Part shown: positions 7,252 to 14,146 of the stretch, one piece after another
Layout of the letters: every line of letters starts with the position of its first letter
Numbering within the stretch: the stretch's first letter is position 1
Assembly (NCBI GenBank): GCA_910587365.1
Contig: CAJUKJ010000005.1
Span: 13,156 to 36,265 of the forward strand
Direction of reading: 5' to 3'
From: an uncultured Christensenellaceae bacterium
Lineage (GTDB): Bacteria; Bacillota; Clostridia; Christensenellales; Borkfalkiaceae
Length of the DNA stretch: 23,110 bases
Translations under genes and position numbers: made by a program
The notes under the pieces: model-generated
The model's input: the letters and a program-made list of their open reading frames with translations, nothing else
Databases searched by the model: none
Told to the model about the DNA's origin: nothing

Positions 7252-8162
7252 TTTTCATTCTCCTCGATAATTCTCAGCATCAGGTCGTACAAAAGACCTT
7301 GGAAAAATGCGTTGAATTTTACGTCCGAGCACGCCTTATCAATGCTTTCCTGCGCATATACAAGCGTTGCCGTTTGCCACGCTTTTGCAACCGCGCCGAG
7401 CGCGCTTTTTCGCGTTTTTTCTAAAAGTGCGTCGTGGTATAAACGCCCCGCCTGTGCAAGCAGCTCCGTTTTATATTTTGTGTCGCCGTATTTCAGGGCA
7501 ACTGCTCCGACGCTGCCGATATCGGTAGTAGTGCAAATTTCGCGCGCGGCGGATAAAATTTCTTTAAACCAACCGCCGCCGACCATATTTTCGGCTTGTC
7601 CGAAAATACCGCCGCAACTTTTTGCCGCGTCCGCATTCAGCGGGTTAGCACATTTCCTCTCCAACGCCTTTAAAATTTCCGCTTCGGGAAAGGAAGGTAT
7701 GCTCAGCGTTTTAACGCGCGATTTTACCGTGTCGAGAACGGGTGCGAGCGTCGTTGCGCCCAAGAGAAAATATACTCCGCGGGGAGGCTCCTCCAACGTT
7801 TTCAAAAGCTTGTTCTGTAAAAGCGCGAAAGCCTCGTTAAAGCCGCTTATAATGTACAGCTTGTTTTCGCGCTCCAACGGTTGCAGCGCGCTATCCGCCA
7901 ACAGTTCCGAAACTGCGTCCGCGGTAAGCTTTTTGCCCTCTTCGGGATATATTCGGCAATCTGTAAGCGTTTCGTTCATTAACCGCTTACCGTCCACCTC
8001 TTCCCCGTCCAGCCCGAAAAAGCGCGTTGCAAAAATTTTCAACGCAAGACGAAGGTTTTTGGCGTCGTTAAAGTGCAGCATATATGCGTGCGAAAGCCTT
8101 CCGCTTTGGGCGTCGTTTGCAAAGGTCTTGTATGCGGCTGTTCCGAAAATGAGTTGTTTCAC
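7230..8162 (-). CDS. holB: DNA polymerase III delta' subunit
   Basis: Delta' is the stator subunit of the clamp loader that places the sliding clamp on primed DNA. The protein is 310 aa with an N-terminal AAA+ fold: SGRLSHAYML at residues 20-29 and LLQNKLLKTLEEPP near 110-125 (sensor region). It has no Walker A, as in many delta' proteins. The four-cysteine zinc module usually found near residues 50-65 is absent, and the canonical SRC arginine-finger motif reads SRV here (VKSRVKTL). The start codon is GTG at 8162, one base after the tmk stop, with AAGGG inside tmk as a distant ribosome-binding site. The context (tmk upstream, ricT downstream) makes the assignment secure despite the divergence. 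Confidence 0.88.
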   Translation of the reverse strand: MKQLIFGTAAYKTFANDAQSGRLSHAYMLHFNDAKNLRLALKIFATRFFGLDGEEVDGKRLMNETLTDCRIYPEEGKKLTADAVSELLADSALQPLERENKLYIISGFNEAFALLQNKLLKTLEEPPRGVYFLLGATTLAPVLDTVKSRVKTLSIPSFPEAEILKALERKCANPLNADAAKSCGGIFGQAENMVGGGWFKEILSAAREICTTTDIGSVGAVALKYGDTKYKTELLAQAGRLYHDALLEKTRKSALGAVAKAWQTATLVYAQESIDKACSDVKFNAFFQGLLYDLMLRIIEENEKWLKLQA

Positions 8163-8163
8163 G

Positions 8164-8787
8164 TTAAATAATTCCCTTATCTTTTAAAAGGGCTATGATA
8201 TTTGCGTTGGTTTCAAACTTGGTTCCGCCGCATTCGACGGCACATATGCGGGGGTATTTTTGCAAAAGCTTCAAATATCCGCCGTAAACCTTCATATGAA
8301 AATCAAGTCCCTGTTTTTCCATTCTGTCGTTTTTATCCGCACCGTGCTTTCTTTTAAAAGCCTTGTCGGGCGGAATATTGAGAAAAACCGTCAAATCGGG
8401 GGAATAGTTTGTTATCGCCTGCGAGTTAATGGCTGCGATATATTCCATACCCAATCCGCGCGCCTCGCCCTGATATGCAAGCGAAGAATCGACATATCTG
8501 TCGCATATAACAAGCTTGCCGCTTTCAAGCGCGGGGACGACGGTGTCCTTTAAATGCTGCATTCTTGCGGCGGCGTACAAATGCGCTTCGCATTCGTCGC
8601 ACATTTCCATATTCCTGCCGTCGAGGATAATTTTTCTTATCTGCTCGGCAATGGAGCTGCCGCCGGGTTCCCTCGTCAATATATAGGGTATACCCTCTTT
8701 ACCGAGGTATTCGGAAAGCAGTCTTAGCTGCGTACTCTTGCCCGAACCTTCGCACCCTTCAAACGTAATAAACTTGCCCTTTACCAT
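8164..8787 (-). CDS. tmk: Thymidylate kinase
   Basis: Phosphorylates dTMP to dTDP with ATP, an essential step of dTTP synthesis. P-loop FEGCEGSGKST spans residues 9-19. The dTMP-binding REPGG follows near residue 40, the DR(Y/F/H) motif is CDRYVDSSLAYQG near 94-106, and the LID region is KRKHGADKND. At 207 aa the length is typical. Its ATG overlaps the end of the decarboxylase by seven bases (ATGGTAA), and the ribosome-binding site is weak, so translation is probably coupled. Position next to holB is conserved across Firmicutes. Confidence 0.96.
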   Translation of the reverse strand: MVKGKFITFEGCEGSGKSTQLRLLSEYLGKEGIPYILTREPGGSSIAEQIRKIILDGRNMEMCDECEAHLYAAARMQHLKDTVVPALESGKLVICDRYVDSSLAYQGEARGLGMEYIAAINSQAITNYSPDLTVFLNIPPDKAFKRKHGADKNDRMEKQGLDFHMKVYGGYLKLLQKYPRICAVECGGTKFETNANIIALLKDKGII

Positions 8788-10148
8788 TTTTTTACCACGC
8801 AGATTTTACCGTCTTGTACGCCGAAGGTGGACTTTGCCTGCGAAAGCGTTTTAACCGCTGCAAGCGTAATCATCTCGCCCGTGACGATGACGGGTACGCA
8901 AGGCGGATACAGTCCCGCGTTTTTTGCGCACATTCTGCCCACAGCGTCGTCAAGCTCTACCCATTCGGTCTGCTTACGAAGCGCGTACTGGAAGCTGTAC
9001 GAACGGTCGCCGACGGGGAAAGCAGGTTTTTCGACGTAGCTTCCTTTAAGCTTTCTGACCGAAAGCACAGAGGTAAGCTTTTTCTTTAAGGTATTCAAAT
9101 CCCCCGCTTCCGTCATGGGCGAGAGATAAAAAAGAATATACCTTCCGTCCGAAAATTCAGGGTAGACACCCTTCTTTTCAAGCAAAGCCGCAGCCTTATC
9201 GGGAGATATCCCGAGGGGCTTGAAGTCGATTAACAGCTTTGTCCAGTCATCCGACTGGTAAAAAGTAAACAGTCCGCTGTTTTCGGTTTTGAACTGCTCT
9301 ACCGCCGCCTTTGCACGGTATATATATTTTGAATTATTTGCAAGAACTTTAAACCCGTATTCAACCGAAGCCATAATAGGAAAGCTCGGCGAAGTGGTTC
9401 TGAAAAGCGAAAGTGCTTCCTCCGCCACGGGAATAAGGTCGGAAAAGCTTACGTTAAGCACCGCACCCTGCGTCAAGGCAGGCAAAGACTTGTGCGCGCC
9501 GTCCACCCACATATCCGCGTATAAACCCGCATAGTTCTTTTTGTCCCCGAATGCAAGGTGTGCGCCGTGTGCGCCGTCCACCAATAAAAGACGGTTGTAT
9601 TTTATTACTATATCGTGGTATCTTGCAAGCGGCGCGACGTTTCCGTAATAGTCGGGAGAGGTTGCAAGCACGCCCGCAATGTTGGCGTCGTTTGAAACGA
9701 GCTTTTCGATTATATCGCCGTCGGGGGGCTGTAATACGCCTTCCCTTTCCACTCCCTGCACTATTAAAGGTTCAAGCCCGAAAAGCTTGCAAGCATTCCA
9801 AACGCTTTGGTGCGAATTGCGGAAAACTATTATCTTGTTGCCCCTTTTGGAGGCACAGTACGCCATGGCGTAAACGCCGCTCGTCGAACCGTCCGTCAGA
9901 ATATAACTTGCGTTCGCGCCTGTAATTTCGGCAATATCGCGCTGCGCCTTGGCGATTATTCCCGCAGGGCTGTGAAGATTGTCCGTATATGAAAGCTCGG
10001 TTGCATCTAAAACCGCGTCGGGGAATTTTGATTTGAAGTCCCCGCGCGCCTTATGTCCGGGCATATGAAAGCATTTTTGCGCGTTCGCGTGCTTTTTCAG
10101 CCGCGAATAGATATGATATTCGTACATAAAAAATCTTCTTTCGCTCAT
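8781..10148 (-). CDS. Orn/Lys/Arg decarboxylase family protein (YaaO-like)
   Basis: A fold-type I PLP-dependent enzyme expected to decarboxylate a basic amino acid to a polyamine precursor or diamine. CFHMPGHKARG (26-36) is the typical N-terminal motif, DGSTSG (86-91) is in the cofactor pocket, DGAHGAH (191-197) provides the PLP-binding Asp, and Lys220 in DGAHKSLPALTQGA is the Schiff-base lysine. At 455 aa it is the short YaaO/SpeA form without the N-terminal wing domain of the inducible E. coli enzymes. The substrate cannot be assigned. B. subtilis yaaO has the same place upstream of tmk. The ATG at 10148 has GGAG five bases upstream; an alternative ATG at 10127 (MYEYH) also has a purine-rich leader. 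The 10148 start lies in a hairpin (10142-10171). Confidence 0.88.
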   Translation of the reverse strand: MSERRFFMYEYHIYSRLKKHANAQKCFHMPGHKARGDFKSKFPDAVLDATELSYTDNLHSPAGIIAKAQRDIAEITGANASYILTDGSTSGVYAMAYCASKRGNKIIVFRNSHQSVWNACKLFGLEPLIVQGVEREGVLQPPDGDIIEKLVSNDANIAGVLATSPDYYGNVAPLARYHDIVIKYNRLLLVDGAHGAHLAFGDKKNYAGLYADMWVDGAHKSLPALTQGAVLNVSFSDLIPVAEEALSLFRTTSPSFPIMASVEYGFKVLANNSKYIYRAKAAVEQFKTENSGLFTFYQSDDWTKLLIDFKPLGISPDKAAALLEKKGVYPEFSDGRYILFYLSPMTEAGDLNTLKKKLTSVLSVRKLKGSYVEKPAFPVGDRSYSFQYALRKQTEWVELDDAVGRMCAKNAGLYPPCVPVIVTGEMITLAAVKTLSQAKSTFGVQDGKICVVKKW

Positions 10149-10171
10149 TTTTGCTCCGCAAAAATGCAGCG
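10142..10171 (-). promoter_or_regulatory. Hairpin enclosing the decarboxylase ribosome-binding site and start codon
   Basis: On the minus strand CATTTTTGC and GCAAAAATG form a perfect 9-bp stem with loop GGA, extended by CGCT/AGCG across a one-base bulge. The last three bases of the inner stem are the start codon ATG, and the GGAG ribosome-binding site straddles the loop. The fold would mask initiation of the 10148 start. Regulation is inferred from the fold alone. Confidence 0.6.
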
Positions 10172-10187
10172 AGCTTGCTTTGTTCGT

Positions 10188-10229
10188 GAAAACGCTTAAC
10201 GGGCGAAGTCAATCCGCCCTTGCGTTTTC
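10188..10229. other. Inverted repeat in the decarboxylase leader region
   Basis: GAAAACGC (10188-10195) pairs with GCGTTTTC (10222-10229), and GGGCG with CGCCC inside, giving a bulged hairpin. It lies about 40 bases upstream of the decarboxylase start. Neither strand has a T-run right after it, so a terminator role is not supported. Confidence 0.5.
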
Positions 10230-10302
10230 CGACGTTTATATTTTAAATACTTTGTTAATCAAAACAGCGGAGATACTAAACCCGCATATTTTTCCCGGAA
10301 AC

Positions 10303-10411
10303 GAAGATACGAGCAAGACTATAAAAGCGCGGATTTATTGCAGGAAGTTTACAATGAGGTAAACGACCAAAACAAAACGCAAGCTTAACACAGTATTGCG
10401 ACGTATATGCG
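10303..10411. repeat. Dispersed palindromic intergenic repeat, copy B
   Basis: Closest to copy A. The apex is GTTTAC (10347-10352) / GTAAAC (10359-10364) with loop AATGAG. Relative to copy A, the third base pair of the stem changes from G-C to T-A on both sides, so pairing is kept. Shared blocks include GATACGAGCAAGAC, CAAAACGCAA and CAGTATTG. The right end stops at the lysS stop codon (10412). A second CGGAGATAC at 10268 suggests a small rearrangement at the left end. Confidence 0.82.
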
Positions 10412-11920
10412 TTACCGACTTTTGGGTTTCATTGTAGGGAATAACAGCACGTCCCTTATAGTGGGGCTGTCGGTAAGAAGCATAACCAATCTGTCAACGC
10501 CGAAGCCGAGTCCGCCCGTGGGGGGAAGCCCGTATTCGAGCGCGGTTACGTAATCCTCGTCAACCTGCGCGTTGCAGTTCGGCTCCTGCGCCTTTTTCTC
10601 TTCGACCTGTTTGACGAAACGCTGTTTCTGGTCGATGGGGTCGTTCAGTTCGGAGAAAGCGTTGCCGTACTCATGTCCGCAGATAAAATACTCAAACCTC
10701 TGCGTAAATAGGGGGTCGTCCTCTTTGCGCTTTGCAAGTGGCGAATTTTCCACGGGATAGTCGTAAATGAACGTAGGCTGGACAAGCTTGTCTTCGCAGA
10801 ACTCGTCAAAGAGCGCGATTAAAACGTGACCCTTGGTCGCCTTATCTCCTTCGGGGACTTCGACGCCGAGCTTTTTCGCGCAGGCGCGGGCGTCTTCGTC
10901 AGACGTCCATAAGTCATAGTCGGCACCGCTGTATTTCTTGACCGCCTCCTTCATAGTAAGCCTTTCCCACTTTCCGCCGAGGTGCAGCTCCGTTCCCTGA
11001 TAGACTATATCCGTCGTGCCGCACACCTTTTGCGCAATGCGCGAATACATATCCTCAACCATATCCATCATATCCATATAATCGAGGTACGCGCAATACA
11101 CTTCCACGGTGGTAAATTCGGGGTTATGGTATGCGTCCATACCCTCGTTGCGGAATATCCTGCCCACTTCATACACACCGTCGAACCCGCCGACTATAAG
11201 CCTTTTGAGGTACAGCTCGGTTTCTATCCTGAGGTACATATCGATATCGAGTGCGTTATGCTTGGTTTTGAAGGGTCTTGCCGCCGCGCCGATTTCAAGC
11301 GTGGTCAATACAGGGGTGTCAACTTCCAGACAGCCCCGTCCGTCGAGATATTCGCGTATCGCGCTTATGATTTTGGAGCGCAGGACGAACGTGCGCTTCA
11401 CTTCGGGATTAACTATGAGGTCAAGCTCTCTGCGGCGGTAACGAATATCCGTGTTGGTCAGACCGTGCTGTTTTTCGGGCAGGGGGTGCAGACATTTGGA
11501 TAACAGCTCTATACCGTTGCAGTGAATTGAAATTTCGCCCGTCTGCGTCTTGAAAACGTAGCCCTTAATTCCCACGATATCGCCCAAGTCGTAGTCCTTT
11601 TTGAACGAGGCATAATTTTCCTCGCCGACGTCGTCGCGGCGGACGTATATCTGTATAAGTCCCGCGCCGTCCTGTATATGCGAAAATGAAGCCTTGCCCA
11701 TAATGCGGCGGGACATAAGTCTGCCCGCAAGACTGACCTCTTTGCCTTCAAGCTGTTCAAAGCCGTTCTTCACTTGCGCGGAATTTGCGCTTACTTCGTA
11801 TTTGACCTTTACGAAGGGGTCGTTACCCTCCGAAACGAGCTTTTGCAGTTTTTCGCGCCGTATTCTCGCCTGTTCGGCAAGCTCTTCCTCGGTGGGCGCG
11901 GCGTTTAATATTTCTTCCAT
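10412..11920 (-). CDS. lysS: Lysine--tRNA ligase, class II
   Basis: Charges tRNA-Lys with lysine. The 502-aa protein has the N-terminal OB-fold anticodon-binding domain (GRLMSRRIMGKASF, IQDGAGLIQIYVR), class II motif 2 (GRIFRNEGMDAYHNPEFT) and motif 3 (GLGFGVDRLVMLL, followed by SPTIRDVLLFP). Length and motif spacing are normal. AGGAGG lies 12 bases before the ATG, with a nearer AGGA four bases before it. It follows greA, with repeat C between them, and precedes the decarboxylase, with repeat B between them. I find no T-box signature upstream, so it is probably expressed constitutively with greA. Confidence 0.97.
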   Translation of the reverse strand: MEEILNAAPTEEELAEQARIRREKLQKLVSEGNDPFVKVKYEVSANSAQVKNGFEQLEGKEVSLAGRLMSRRIMGKASFSHIQDGAGLIQIYVRRDDVGEENYASFKKDYDLGDIVGIKGYVFKTQTGEISIHCNGIELLSKCLHPLPEKQHGLTNTDIRYRRRELDLIVNPEVKRTFVLRSKIISAIREYLDGRGCLEVDTPVLTTLEIGAAARPFKTKHNALDIDMYLRIETELYLKRLIVGGFDGVYEVGRIFRNEGMDAYHNPEFTTVEVYCAYLDYMDMMDMVEDMYSRIAQKVCGTTDIVYQGTELHLGGKWERLTMKEAVKKYSGADYDLWTSDEDARACAKKLGVEVPEGDKATKGHVLIALFDEFCEDKLVQPTFIYDYPVENSPLAKRKEDDPLFTQRFEYFICGHEYGNAFSELNDPIDQKQRFVKQVEEKKAQEPNCNAQVDEDYVTALEYGLPPTGGLGFGVDRLVMLLTDSPTIRDVLLFPTMKPKSR

Positions 11921-11950
11921 TTGTCCTTGTGTCCTCCTGAGTTAAGTAAT

Positions 11951-12073
11951 AGTAAAAAGGATACGCGGACAAGACAAGGCGAACGAGCATTTTCGACGGG
12001 GAGCTTACTATCGCGTAAGTGACCCGAGAAAAGCGGAGTTCAACACCGTATTGTCCGATGTAGACTTTTTACT
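11951..12073. repeat. Dispersed palindromic intergenic repeat, copy C
   Basis: Outer arms AGTAAAAAG (11951-11959) and CTTTTTACT (12065-12073) are perfect complements; GGACAA/TTGTCC continue the helix inward. The right arm overlaps the greA stop codon. The apex is CTTAC (12004-12008) / GTAAG (12015-12019) with loop TATCGC. Compared with copies A and B, two pairs of the stem change on both sides together. The flanks GACGGGGAG and TGACCCGAG are shared with copy D. On the minus strand the structure ends in TTTTT, so it could also act as a weak terminator after greA. Confidence 0.85.
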
Positions 12074-12539
12074 GAATTTTAAGAATTTTAAGGGTGTACG
12101 AACTGCCGTCGGGGCAATCTACCTTAACCTTATCCCCCTTTCTTTTTTTGAGCAAAGCCTTGCCCACGGGGGAGTCGATTGAAATTTTTCCGTTCATAAC
12201 GTCCACATCGGTAACGGAGGTTATGGTGTAAACCGCCTCTTCTTCCATATCGTCGTCATATACCGTAACGACGCTGTTTAAATGGACGTAGCTTGTATCG
12301 GTCACTTCTTCACGGACGTCTGCGTTTTTGATTTTGTATTCAAGCTCGGCAATTTTGCCCTCGTTTGAACGCTGCTCCTCGCGCGCTGCATCGTACTCCG
12401 CATTTTCCGAAAGGTCGCCGTGGCTGCGCGCTTCGGCTATGCGCTCCACTATTTCGGGACGTTTGACCTTTACGAGATAGTCAAGCTCCTTTTTCAGATC
12501 CTCGTAATTCTTTTGCGTCATTACAAATTGTTCTGCCAT
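12069..12539 (-). CDS. greA: Transcription elongation factor GreA
   Basis: GreA enters the RNA polymerase secondary channel and stimulates cleavage of backtracked transcripts. The 156-aa sequence has the N-terminal antiparallel coiled coil (residues 1-75) with the conserved acidic tip GDLSENAEYDAAREEQ, and the C-terminal FKBP-like domain (SPVGKALLKKRKGDKV). GGAG lies seven bases before the ATG. It is first in the greA-lysS arrangement common in clostridia. Its upstream region contains the structured repeat copy 1, which begins 31 bases upstream on the opposite strand. The promoter could not be placed with confidence. Confidence 0.96.
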   Translation of the reverse strand: MAEQFVMTQKNYEDLKKELDYLVKVKRPEIVERIAEARSHGDLSENAEYDAAREEQRSNEGKIAELEYKIKNADVREEVTDTSYVHLNSVVTVYDDDMEEEAVYTITSVTDVDVMNGKISIDSPVGKALLKKRKGDKVKVDCPDGSSYTLKILKIQ

Positions 12540-12569
12540 AATATAACTCCAAAAAATATTTTATTGTTT

Positions 12570-12744
12570 CACGAAATTGTTGTGCTATTCTGCGCACAAC
12601 AATTTCCGTGAGTTTAAAGACTCTGTCTTTCTGCCCGTAATATTAGGGGCAAACTTATAATATAATTACGGGCATTCAATCTGCCGAGGTCTATGTATCG
12701 ACAAATTGGGTGCCCTGCGCAAAAACGCGGTTTTGCTTGCGCCG
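12570..12744 (+). ncRNA. Structured 175-nt element, copy 1 (five hairpins)
   Basis: Read on the plus strand: hairpin 1 is a 16-bp stem with one bulge (12570-12585 / 12594-12610) and loop TATTCTGC. Hairpin 2 is AAAGAC-TCT-GTCTTT (12616-12630). Hairpin 3 is TGCCCGTAAT / ATTACGGGCA (12632-12641 / 12665-12674), with a 23-base loop containing AGGGGCAAACTTATAATATA. Hairpin 4 is CAAT/ATTG with inner GTC/GAC (12677-12708). Hairpin 5 is GCGC/GCGC (12717-12742). A second full copy at 14147-14323 on the other strand keeps every helix while changing many stem bases. It could be an RNA or a structured DNA repeat; no Rfam class was recognised and no promoter is evident. Confidence 0.6.
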
Positions 12745-12761
12745 TTATTTGTTCTATACTT

Positions 12762-12845
12762 CACGAAAATATTACGCTATTCTGCGCGTAATATCTTCCG
12801 TGATTTTAAAGACTATTTTTTCTGCCCGTAAACTTAGGGGCAATT
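12762..12845 (+). ncRNA. Structured element, copy 2 (5' half only)
   Basis: Hairpin 1 is intact with a different stem (ATATTACGC / GCGTAATAT) but the same loop TATTCTGC (12778-12785). Hairpin 2 is degenerate (AAAGAC kept, partner T-rich). TGCCC and GGGGCA can pair locally. Similarity to copy 1 ends after GGGGCAA, so hairpins 3-5 are missing. It lies 192 bases after copy 1 in the same orientation, which suggests tandem duplication followed by decay. Confidence 0.6.
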
Positions 12846-12885
12846 TCCGTTATTTGAAAAACGTTTTGTTCAAGCGATAAACAAA

Positions 12886-12912
12886 CGTGATTCCGACGAA
12901 AGCGGAATCACG
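12886..12912 (-). terminator. Intrinsic terminator of the aminotransferase gene
   Basis: CGTGATTCCG (12886-12895) and CGGAATCACG (12903-12912) form a perfect 10-bp stem. On the minus strand it is followed by TTTGTTTATC. It lies about 40 bases after the aminotransferase stop codon and separates that gene from greA. Confidence 0.85.
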
Positions 12913-12952
12913 CGCTATTGCTACCTTATTATATACTACGATAATTTGTTTG

Positions 12953-14125
12953 TCAAGGGTTTAACCCCTCTACGAAATCGGTAATTCTTTCTATCGCAAG
13001 CGTAAGCTGTTGCATCGACGTTGCATACGAGCAGCGCACGTGGCTTTCCCCCGCACTGCCGAACGCCGCACCCGGGACGACCGCAACCTTATACTTTTCC
13101 AAAAGAGCGGTTGCAAACTGTTCGCCGTTGAGCTTTGTTGCCTTTACCGAAGGAAAGACGTAAAACGCACCCTTCGGCTTAAAGCATTTAAGCCCCAACG
13201 AATTGAACGCATTTACCAAAAAGTTTCCCCTTCTGTTGTATTCAGACCTCATTTCCTCGACTGTGGAAAAGCCGTCCGAAAACCCGTCTTTAAGCGCGCA
13301 GACTGCCGCACGCTGACCCATCTGCGGGGCGCAGAGCATAGTGTATTGGTGTATTTTAAACATTGCCGCATCTATTTCCGCAGGGGCGCAGACGAAACCG
13401 ACGCGCCAGCCCGTCATTGCAAACGCCTTTGAAAAACCGTTAATTAAAACCGTTCGCTCCGCCATATTCCCCATCGAAGCTATAGAAACGTGTCCGCCGA
13501 CGTAGGTAAGCTCTGCATAAATCTCATCGGAAATAACCAGCAGGTCGTGCTTTTCTATGACGGGAATAATTGCTTCAAGCTGGGCTTTGGTCATTATTGC
13601 GCCCGTAGGATTGTTGGGATATGCGAGTATCAACGCCTTAGTCTTGTTTGTAACAGCTTTTTCAAGGATATCGGGGGTAAGTATAAAATCGTTATCCGCA
13701 CTGCACTTCAACGGTACGGCAACCCCGCCCGCAAGCGTGACCGTGGGCGCGTAGGAAACATAGGAAGGTTCGGGAATGAGAATTTCGTCGCCGACTTCGC
13801 ACACCGCGCGCATTGCGAGGTCTATCGCCTCGCTCGCACCGACAGTGACTATAGTACGCTCGGGCGGGTAATGCACGTTAAACCTTTCCGCAAGATAGCG
13901 TGAGATAAGTTCACGCAGTTCGGGAAGCCCGCGGTTGCCCGTGTATTGGGTGTAGCCGCGCTGGACGGAGCGTATAGCCGCGTCGCGGATATTCCAGGGC
14001 GTGATAAAGTCGGGTTCGCCCACGCCGAGCGAAACCGCCCCTTCCATCTTCTGGACGATGTCGAAAAATTTTCTTATCCCGCTGGGCTGTAACGAAGCGG
14101 CTCTGTCATTTACAAACTTTCTCAT
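12953..14125 (-). CDS. alaT: Class I/II aminotransferase, AlaT/PatA-like
   Basis: A PLP-dependent aminotransferase of the aspartate aminotransferase fold, 390 aa. Visible cofactor and substrate residues are YTQYTGNRGLPELR (58-71), NNPTG (171-175), SDEIYAEL (199-206, Asp200) and the Schiff-base Lys233 in FSKAFAMTGWRVGF, followed by the C-terminal RCSYATS arginine. Its partner gene upstream is an Lrp/AsnC regulator, the same pairing as B. subtilis alaR-alaT, so alanine transamination is the best guess; aromatic or broader specificity is possible and the symbol is tentative. AGG lies eight bases before the ATG. The gene is flanked by inverted copies of the structured element (12570-12744 and 14147-14323) and ends at a terminator. 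Confidence 0.85.
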   Translation of the reverse strand: MRKFVNDRAASLQPSGIRKFFDIVQKMEGAVSLGVGEPDFITPWNIRDAAIRSVQRGYTQYTGNRGLPELRELISRYLAERFNVHYPPERTIVTVGASEAIDLAMRAVCEVGDEILIPEPSYVSYAPTVTLAGGVAVPLKCSADNDFILTPDILEKAVTNKTKALILAYPNNPTGAIMTKAQLEAIIPVIEKHDLLVISDEIYAELTYVGGHVSIASMGNMAERTVLINGFSKAFAMTGWRVGFVCAPAEIDAAMFKIHQYTMLCAPQMGQRAAVCALKDGFSDGFSTVEEMRSEYNRRGNFLVNAFNSLGLKCFKPKGAFYVFPSVKATKLNGEQFATALLEKYKVAVVPGAAFGSAGESHVRCSYATSMQQLTLAIERITDFVEGLNP

Positions 14126-14146
14126 AGATTAAGCCTAAAATATTTA

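Noticed and set aside
7312..8187. Long plus-strand open frame of 291 codons antisense to holB
   Set aside because: The minus-strand frame encodes a recognisable delta' protein in conserved synteny. The antisense product is Ser/Ala-rich with no motif, as expected of a shadow frame in this codon usage.
10188..10229. Rho-independent terminator between lysS and the decarboxylase
   Set aside because: The hairpin has no adjacent T-run on either strand, so I list it only as an inverted repeat.
11921..12068. T-box or lysine riboswitch in front of lysS
   Set aside because: No AGGGTGGNACCGCG-type T-box sequence or lysine-riboswitch core is present. The region is dispersed repeat C between greA and lysS.
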